45,211 nt of DNA from Phycisphaerae bacterium. Its GTDB lineage: Bacteria; Planctomycetota; Phycisphaerae; UBA1845. The position numbers and the translations under genes were made by a program. Within the stretch, counting starts at the first letter, position 1. Each line of letters starts with the position of its first letter. Shown piece by piece: positions 33,262 to 40,300 of the stretch. The stretch is taken from the NCBI GenBank assembly GCA_029260235.1, contig JAJDDP010000084.1:1-45211 (forward strand), given 5' to 3'. The notes under the pieces were generated by a model. The model saw only the letters and a program-made list of their open reading frames with translations, made no database searches and was not told the origin of the DNA.

Positions 33262-33738
33262 ATGAACCACATCGACCTGAACAGGCTCTACGAGGCCACT
33301 AGTGAAGATCTGCTATTTGCCATCGGCGTGATGCAGATCGACGGTGGCTTGGCCCCGCACGTTCAAATCCTTTACGAAGATTGGACTCGTCAGCAGCTCG
33401 AACTCGTCCGCGAATCGTTCAAGGGTGGGCTAAACTTGGTCATTGGTGATTTGAAGCATGGAACTCACGACTTGTACCTCAGCACCAATGCCAAGATTGC
33501 CTTACGCGCAAGAAACGATGGCAACACGGCAGTGCTGCGTGCCCCAGCCTGGGATGCGCGTCTTTCGGGCGTCGAGGAACACGTCTTGCGGCTCTTCGAG
33601 TCCAATCGTAAACAGCACGGTGGATTCATGCCGCAAGTTCAGACGTTGGAATGGGGGTTCCAATGCAGTGTTCGTGATCCGACGGGGCGGACGATCATGT
33701 CACCGATCTTCAAAACCAGCCACTATCAGGCAGGCTAG
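33262..33738 (+). CDS. Hypothetical 158-aa protein
   Basis: GGAGG is 8 nt before ATG 33262. The protein begins MNHIDLNRLYEATSEDLLF, has a mid-region with charged helices and beta strands (DWTRQQLELVRESFKGG, LYLSTNAKIALRARN), and ends with a beta-rich section (QTLEWGFQCSVRDPTGR). I do not recognise the family. It closes the co-directional run that starts at 30240 and converges with the VWA gene. Confidence 0.65.
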   Translation: MNHIDLNRLYEATSEDLLFAIGVMQIDGGLAPHVQILYEDWTRQQLELVRESFKGGLNLVIGDLKHGTHDLYLSTNAKIALRARNDGNTAVLRAPAWDARLSGVEEHVLRLFESNRKQHGGFMPQVQTLEWGFQCSVRDPTGRTIMSPIFKTSHYQAG

Positions 33739-34135
33739 AATCGCCCAATCAGCAGCGAACGCTACAAGCAGGAATCCGCAAAAGAGCTTTCGGAAGGCCA
33801 TGAGCACCTTGTCTGAGCAAGGCCTGCCCGAAATCACTCCCGCTCCGCCTCCTTGGCCTACGTCCCCACGAACCGGCTCTCCACCTGCTGTCATTCGATT
33901 CCACGGCCAGTTGGCCAGGGCTGTCTTTGGGAACCGGCTGACATCCCACCATAATCGCACGACACTACCTCGGCTCTTCGGAGCGACATCTCAACGTGTC
34001 GAGTCGCACCAGCCCCGGTCAATTGCATCCGACGACGTCGTGCCTGCACGCCTTCTTCGATGCAATCATCGGATGTGCACTCGACTTCGTGGTCGCTGGC
34101 GATGTTCTGGGCAATCGACCACGATTAGATACAGG
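33739..34135. other. Intergenic between converging genes
   Basis: This 397-bp stretch has no recognised gene or clear terminator. Confidence 0.4.
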
Positions 34136-35656
34136 TTAGCAGCCCGAGTCGTCGTATACGCACGCTCCATCCACGCAACTGTCAACCGTGCATTCGATAT
34201 CGTCGTCACAGGCGATAGTCTGCATCACATCGTAGAAGACACAGAAGAGCTCGCTGTCATAGTCGGGCGCGGAGTCCATGTCCGTACCCTCAAAGAAGTA
34301 ATCAAGGCTTGTGGCGATGTTGTCCCTCAGGAAATCGTGACCTGCTAACGCCTGGTTCTCTGTACAGTTGCCATTGCCATGTCCGATGTAGTGGACCGCC
34401 ACAATCGTTATGCCTGCTTGGTCAACAAGCACAACTTCATCTGTAGCAGCTGTACGCGCGGCGCTGCAGTTGCACGCGTTGCATCCACTTGGCGGATAGT
34501 TGATAACGCCGTCCGAAATCACGACGATGTATTTGGGCGACTCAGGTGCACCCGACTCCAACTTCACGCGGGCTACATTGAGCGCAGCCGACAGGTCTGT
34601 AAAACCCGTCCATGGCGGCGTGTCCGGGATCGCGTTGATCACAGAATACAGCCCAGTTCCTGGGAGACCGTCAGCACCATAAGAGCTGGTGAACTCACCA
34701 TTGCCCAAGAGCCTAGCAGTGTCATTTTCGCCGTCATCGCCGACACAATCAGAAGGTGTCGCACACGGCCCGTTGAAAGAAGCAAGCACGATCCGCGGCC
34801 TGATCGGCGAATCACCGAAGAAATCCAGGAAGCCTTTGGCGGCCCGCTTAGATTCCTGCATATCCGCCGTGGATGTGCTCCCAGTTCTATCTAGGACGAT
34901 CACAATGTCAGCCACTTTGGTGTTGCACTCCGCACATTCCTGGGGGCAGTCCGTGTGTGACACTACGCCGCCATCACAGGAATCAGCCGTGCAGGGATCG
35001 CCATCATCCAACGGCACGATGTTGCCCAGCGCGTCGCAGCAGTAGCCCGGTGGGCAGTCGGTTCTTATGTCGTCTATTATGGCGTGGGTGGTTTGGGTGT
35101 TGTTGCCTGAGGCTAGGCCGAACTCCAGGCTTACGGTTGTTCCTGCCGTTAGGGAGACCAGGTTCATGACGGCTGTGTAGGCATCGTCGCCGTCTGGGCC
35201 GGTGATCTGTACGTAACTTGAATTGAAGAGCAGTTTGCCGTCGCTGTCGGTGTAGAAGAAGGCCTTGCTGAAGGCCTTGCTGAAGGCCGGCGGATCGCCG
35301 GCTGCGACTACTAGCGGGTCGCCGTTACCATCTCTGAGGAATGCCATAAGCGCATCGGGCGGCACGGTGCTTTGCCTGGTGCTCGGTCCATAAGAGAGTC
35401 TGTAGCGAAAGGAGAGCCATCCGGGTGGATTCGCCAGAGTAAAATTCTGGGCGATGCGGCTTCGCCCACCGTCGCCTGGCTCAGAGAGGACCGCGAAGTT
35501 GTTCGAGCCCGTGCCGGTGACGATGGCCACGTCGCCAACATCGGACCAGCCGGTCAACTGGTTATCAAAGTCGCCGTTGGTAGGCTGAGCCGCCGCTGGG
35601 GACGACCAACCGATCCAAAGGACCAATACCGCTACGATCTGTTTTCCCGTGCTCAT
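34136..35656 (-). CDS. Secreted von Willebrand factor A protein
   Basis: A 506-aa protein from ATG 35656 with GGAGAAAG upstream. The signal peptide is IVAVLVLWIGWSSPAAAQ. A beta-sandwich carbohydrate-binding-like domain follows (GDFDNQLTGWSDVGD, then LVSLTAGTTVSLEFGLASG). Then comes a Cys-rich linker (CCDALG, CTADSCDGG) and a VWA domain with MIDAS motif DRTGSTS, GFTDLSAAL and VVISDG. A second Cys-rich repeat closes the protein (CTVDSCVDGACVYDDSGC). VWA domains bind ligands through a metal ion. The 12-bp triplication at 35259-35288 gives AFSKAFSKAF. Its start overlaps the stop of the RHS fragment gene by 4 nt. Confidence 0.82.
   Translation of the reverse strand: MSTGKQIVAVLVLWIGWSSPAAAQPTNGDFDNQLTGWSDVGDVAIVTGTGSNNFAVLSEPGDGGRSRIAQNFTLANPPGWLSFRYRLSYGPSTRQSTVPPDALMAFLRDGNGDPLVVAAGDPPAFSKAFSKAFFYTDSDGKLLFNSSYVQITGPDGDDAYTAVMNLVSLTAGTTVSLEFGLASGNNTQTTHAIIDDIRTDCPPGYCCDALGNIVPLDDGDPCTADSCDGGVVSHTDCPQECAECNTKVADIVIVLDRTGSTSTADMQESKRAAKGFLDFFGDSPIRPRIVLASFNGPCATPSDCVGDDGENDTARLLGNGEFTSSYGADGLPGTGLYSVINAIPDTPPWTGFTDLSAALNVARVKLESGAPESPKYIVVISDGVINYPPSGCNACNCSAARTAATDEVVLVDQAGITIVAVHYIGHGNGNCTENQALAGHDFLRDNIATSLDYFFEGTDMDSAPDYDSELFCVFYDVMQTIACDDDIECTVDSCVDGACVYDDSGC
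35259..35288. repeat. 12-bp tandem triplication inside the VWA gene
   Basis: Two full copies of AAGGCCTTGCTG and a half copy lie in tandem. The unit is a multiple of three, so the frame is kept and the protein gains SKAF repeats. It is probably recent slippage. Confidence 0.8.
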
Positions 35657-36384
35657 GATTCTTTCTCCGCATGCTTGTTGCATGGATGGTTGTCTTGCTG
35701 ATCGTTGATCCTGATTACCGATTCCAGATTGGCTGCCGTATTGTAGGCGTAAGTCGAAAACCAAGTCCCGCGGTCATCAGGGATTACGCTTAGCTGGCTT
35801 TTTGCTTTGAAGGCGGTGTGGCTGGTCATCCTGCCTCTGCTGTCGTGGACGAAAGTCTCGAACGGCGTAGTGCCCTCGCCTGGGACTTCGGGCAGGGTGC
35901 GCTGAGTCAGACGGCCCAGCGTGTCGTAGGTCATCGACGTCTCTCGGCCCAGCGCATCAATCTGCGAGGCGCGGTTACCTTGGTCGTCATAACCATAGGT
36001 GGTCATGCCATCCTCAGCATCGGTGACCGACTTCAACCGGCCCATCAAGTCGTAATCGAAGCCAGTGCTAACCCCGGCTTGATCAGCCTGGGCAACAAGT
36101 TGACCGGCGGCGTCGTAGGTCGAGGTGCTTTCGCTGTCGTCGTCGAAGATGGTCTTGGTCCGCTGACCATAGCCGTCGTACTCGTACCGGGTGAGTTTGT
36201 CTCGGGCATCGGTGAAGATGGTCAACTGGCCGTTGGCGTCGTAGTAGTAGGTAGCGTCTTCATTGGATGAATCGACCACGCGGGGGCTCGCATCAATCGC
36301 GAAAGTAACCGGCCCAGCGGACGCGGAGGACGACCGGCAGATGCTGATCATCAAGGTAACTAGGATTTGAGTTCGTGATCTCAT
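35653..36384 (-). CDS. Short secreted RHS/YD-repeat protein, partial paralogue
   Basis: A 243-aa protein from ATG 36384. A short signal-peptide-like start (ILVTLMISICRSSSASAG) precedes five to six YD repeats (YYYDANGQLTIFTDAR, YEYDGYGQRTKTIFDD, YDLMGRLKSVTDAE, YDTLGRLTQRTLPE). DNA at 35811-36250 aligns without a gap to 40221-40660 in the large RHS gene. The core and toxin regions of RHS proteins are absent. The last 40 residues (DDRGTWFSTYAYNTAANL) are unrelated to that part of the large gene. Its stop overlaps the VWA start (ATGA), so this truncated copy is translationally coupled to the VWA gene rather than plainly dead. Confidence 0.75.
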   Translation of the reverse strand: MRSRTQILVTLMISICRSSSASAGPVTFAIDASPRVVDSSNEDATYYYDANGQLTIFTDARDKLTRYEYDGYGQRTKTIFDDDSESTSTYDAAGQLVAQADQAGVSTGFDYDLMGRLKSVTDAEDGMTTYGYDDQGNRASQIDALGRETSMTYDTLGRLTQRTLPEVPGEGTTPFETFVHDSRGRMTSHTAFKAKSQLSVIPDDRGTWFSTYAYNTAANLESVIRINDQQDNHPCNKHAEKES

Positions 36385-36536
36385 GATGATCAAGCCATGC
36401 CGTTCGTACGGATAGCCGCTCTAGTCCTTGCAGCGATGATTCAAGTTTCATGCTGTGGTATCAGCATTGCACTCAGCGATGTTTATTCCACCCTAGACAC
36501 AGACTGAGGAGCCGCTGTCGGCACTCTCCAGTCAGC

Positions 36537-37274
36537 TCATCCTTCTCCCTTGGTAAGAACACACCTAAACCCTGCTCGCTCATGTACTGCCTTTGGGTTC
36601 ATCATTCCTCTTGTGGAGCACTTGAAGTCGTATCTGTCTTGCGAAAACCAGTTTCCACCTCTACCCGATCTTGCATCCTTGATGTCCTCTCTTCCAGGAT
36701 CGCCTTGAGGGTATACGGAATAGTTCTGAATGGTGGCCCAGTTTGTCATCCATCCTCCAATGTTCCCTGCCATGTCGAAACAGCCGTACGGGCTTACGTC
36801 GCCTGGAAATGCACCCACTGGCGCCGTGCTGCGCACGCCTCCCTCCCAGCACGCGCATTTCTGATTGTTCCACCGATCTCCCCAAGGATATCGGCGACCG
36901 TCCGTGCCGCGGGCGGCCTTCTCCCACTGTGCCTCCGTGGGCAGATCACCACCGATCCAGCTTGCATAGGCTTTGGCGTCGGCCCATGTGACAGCCACTA
37001 CGGGCCAGTATTCGCAGCGTCTGCTATAGTAGGCTTTCCACTGCCCCTCCGGCACATACTTGGTAGCCTTGACGAAGCGATGGTATTGCGTGTTCGTCAC
37101 ATGGTATTTGTCAATCAAGAACTCTCCTAGCGAGACACTGTGGGGAGGATCTTCACTAGTATCCTTCGTGTCAGCACCCATCAAGAATTCGCCAGCTGGG
37201 ACGACGACCATAGGGGCGCTGTCCGTACTCCGGACGAAATCCGCCGTTTTCGCTTGATCAACGTTCTTCTTCAT
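36537..37274 (-). CDS. FGE-sulfatase (formylglycine-generating-like) protein
   Basis: A 245-aa protein with the full FGE-sulfatase fold: MVVVPAGEFLMGADT, PPHSVSLGEFLIDKYHVTN, PVVAVTWADAKAYASWIGG, LPTEAQWEKAARG, YPWGD, FDMAGNIGGWM, RSGRGGNWF and a final RAGFRCVL. True formylglycine-generating enzymes need a pair of catalytic cysteines; here only CSTRG and FRC are in the C-terminal half, so catalysis is uncertain. Many members of this superfamily are binding or regulatory proteins. No signal peptide is visible. It lies 109 bp downstream of the large RHS gene on the same strand, where an immunity gene would be expected. Confidence 0.87.
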   Translation of the reverse strand: MKKNVDQAKTADFVRSTDSAPMVVVPAGEFLMGADTKDTSEDPPHSVSLGEFLIDKYHVTNTQYHRFVKATKYVPEGQWKAYYSRRCEYWPVVAVTWADAKAYASWIGGDLPTEAQWEKAARGTDGRRYPWGDRWNNQKCACWEGGVRSTAPVGAFPGDVSPYGCFDMAGNIGGWMTNWATIQNYSVYPQGDPGREDIKDARSGRGGNWFSQDRYDFKCSTRGMMNPKAVHERAGFRCVLTKGEG

Positions 37275-37383
37275 ATGATCGGTTGCTATCCATCAGTTTG
37301 AGTATTACCGCAGTCGAAACTGGCCATGAGGTCCGATTTCCTGAGCGAGCATGTGTTCAGAAATTCAATGGGCCAACCAAGCG

Positions 37384-40300
37384 CTAACCCCCAGTAGCCA
37401 GCGTGTTGAGATTCTTGTAGTTCACGATGGTCATGTCAGCACCAGTTCGGCGGCCAAATTCGGCAAGCCGGGACGGTGACATGTAGTCGTTAGATTTCAA
37501 GTCAAAGTTCTTTAGTACCTTCCCTCCCTCGTCCAGGACTTGATAATCGACGCGAATCGATCCCTTTTGTCCATAAGAAACCACCTGTCCCTCCGCATTG
37601 TACGACACTTCTACTCGGAGGTTTGTAAGTCCACGCGCCCTCATGAGATCTGCAGTTTCCGCGTGAATAAGTGATCCTTGGGCCCCTGCATTCCTTGATG
37701 ATACAGAGTTTTGCCACTTTGCATTGCGCGCGGCGCCGCCAACTGAGACCTTCGATTCCAGATTCTGGATGGCAGTCCTCGTATCGCGACGTATCAACGT
37801 CAAAATCTCGTCTGTAGAAAGCACGCCGGATTTTCTTGACGCAGCGAGAAGCAGAGCGGAGATCAGTACGATTGTTACGAGTTCAGCAGCATCAAGAGGA
37901 TCCAGAGACGTGGTTTGTTGCGATGAAGCATGCGGCGTGTTCCCTAGAGCATAGGCGATAATTCCCATCGCGGCCAAGGGAGACGCAAAGGAGGTTAGGA
38001 GGAGGGCTGTCGTCGCCGCGAACGAGCCAACTGCTGAAAGCAGGCTCCTCGTACGCAAATACGCGAATACGCCTGATACAGCCCCAAAAAGTGTTGATAC
38101 GAGTAATCCACGGAGGCCAGTATTTGATACCGCCCCGATCAGAGAGCGGCCGCTCGGATCATAATGCGCCAGCGGTTCGTTATTGCAATACTTATAGCGG
38201 TGCAATGAATCTGGATCAGCTGAGGATCCTACGAGCGGATCATGCGAAGTGAAACGCCCAATACCCTGGTCGTAGTAGCGCGCGCGGAGATAGTAGTTCT
38301 GGACAGACTCGTCGTACTGCTCGCCGGTGTAGAGGTAATCGTTGTCCGTTGTTCCTGTCGAGTCGCGTAGGTTGCCGTAGGCGCTGTAGGTGTAGCCGTC
38401 GGTTACCTGGACCTGCGCTGGATCAACGTTTGCATCCGATAGGTTCCGCGTGCTCATTTGGCCGTCGTAGTGGTAGTAGCGGGTGACTGGGCCCGCACTT
38501 CTACTCTGGCTTATGAGGTCGTGGCCATAGGTGTAGCTGACTACCAACGTGCCTGCCGCATCACGCTCTTCGATGACCTGCGCGTATGCTTGGTTCTTGT
38601 CGGTCGTGAAGGTCGTGATCTGCCCGCCTACCGACTTCGCATTGCGGATGCCATCGTCGTCGTAGCTGTAGTTGGCGATGCCGGATGGACCTTGTTGCGG
38701 ATCGTACTGGATCAAGCGGTTTTCAGAATCGTAGGTGTACGCACCGACAACCGAGCCGTCTTGTTTCTTCTCGATCTGGTTGCCGTTTGTGTCGTAGGCG
38801 TATTCGGTTTCGACTGTGGCTACGCCTAGCGCGGTGACCATCCCAGCCTCAGCAGCGCGATGCAGTGCTGACTGATTGTAGAGCTGGGCTATGGCCTCTG
38901 GACCCACTATGAACAGCGGGATCATGGCCAGGGTTATGGCCGTTGTCCTTCGCCACCGTCGGCGCGCTCTTATGCCCAGCGGGCCTGAGCCTAGCAGCGC
39001 GAATGGTGCGAACAGGCATGCCACCGATAGCGCGCCGAAGCCGACAAGCGCCCGGCCATCCCATGCGGATGGTTCGGGCGTCATGTAGGCTAGGTATGTG
39101 CCGTCTGGGTTCATGCGGATTGCGCACGTTGGGTCACAGAGTCTAGTTTCGGTCAACAACCGATCTCGTTCGTCGTAAGTGTAGGTTACCGAGACCAAGC
39201 CGCCGTTAGCCAGGGCCTCGGTCATCAGCGTTCGGTTGCCCACCTTATCATACTCGAAGGTGACAGTCCGTTCGACGCCACTGGCTAGCGTCACGACTTC
39301 GCGCGTTAGGCGGTAGAGGTCGTCGTAGGTGTAGTCAACCGTTCGCGTGGTAGCGTCAGCCAGAAGTTCGACGACCCTTTCCCGGTTCCCGGCTGGGCCT
39401 AGTGTGTAGGTGTACGAACTGAACACATCGGGCATGCCGTTGATGTCTCGCGTGTGCGTGATCTTCGTTAGCCGGTTCAGATCGTCGTAGTCATAGTCGG
39501 CCTGCGTCTCGTTGGGATAGGTGACGGTATCCAGGTTCCCCACCAGGTCATAGCTGTACGACGTAAACGAAGTACCGCCGTCGTCGGACACCGTACTCAG
39601 GCGGTTGGCTGCATCGAAGGCGTAGTTCACCGTCGTCGAGGCAGCTCCTTGGCCGGTTCCGGTTACTTTAACCTGGGTTCGGTTCCCGGCGTTGTCGTAG
39701 AGGTAGTCCAGCACGTCGCCGTTGGCTTTGGTCTGCTCGGTAAGTCGGCCACGGATGTCGTGCTCGAAACCCTCTGCCGCTGCCGAGGTGCGCAGGCCGC
39801 CCGGCGTGTAGGCATAGTCCACGAACGGCGAGCGGGCGCCGATGATTCTGCCGCGCGATTCGCTGGTGGCTGTCTTGACGGTGATGTAGAGCAGGCTGGC
39901 TTCGAGGTCGGCGACATCGGTTGCCTGCGGAGTCACCCAGCTACCGGTGAAGCTCGTTCCACTACCAGTGCCAATGCTTGCCACTTGGGTGTAAATACCG
40001 GGGCTAGTCTCCTTCTCGATCAAGAGCGTATAGCCTTCAAGCGGATCAATCTGCATCGTGCCGGATAGGGCGATTGTGTCGTCGAAGCTGGTATAGGCAA
40101 ACGAGCAATGGGCATCACCAAGCCCGCCGTGCAGGAACGTGCCGAACAGCGTGTACGGCAGCGTCTTGAGCTCCAGGCGGCTATTGATGTCATAGCCAAA
40201 GCCGGTGACCTGCGAATCAAAGGCGGTGTGGCTGGTCATCCGGCCCCGACTATCGTGGACGAAGGTCTCGAACGGCGTGGTGCCCTCGCCGGGGATAGCC

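Noticed and set aside
36537-37274. Diversity-generating retroelement target (C-type-lectin-like FGE fold)
   Set aside because: No reverse transcriptase or template repeat was found within the window.
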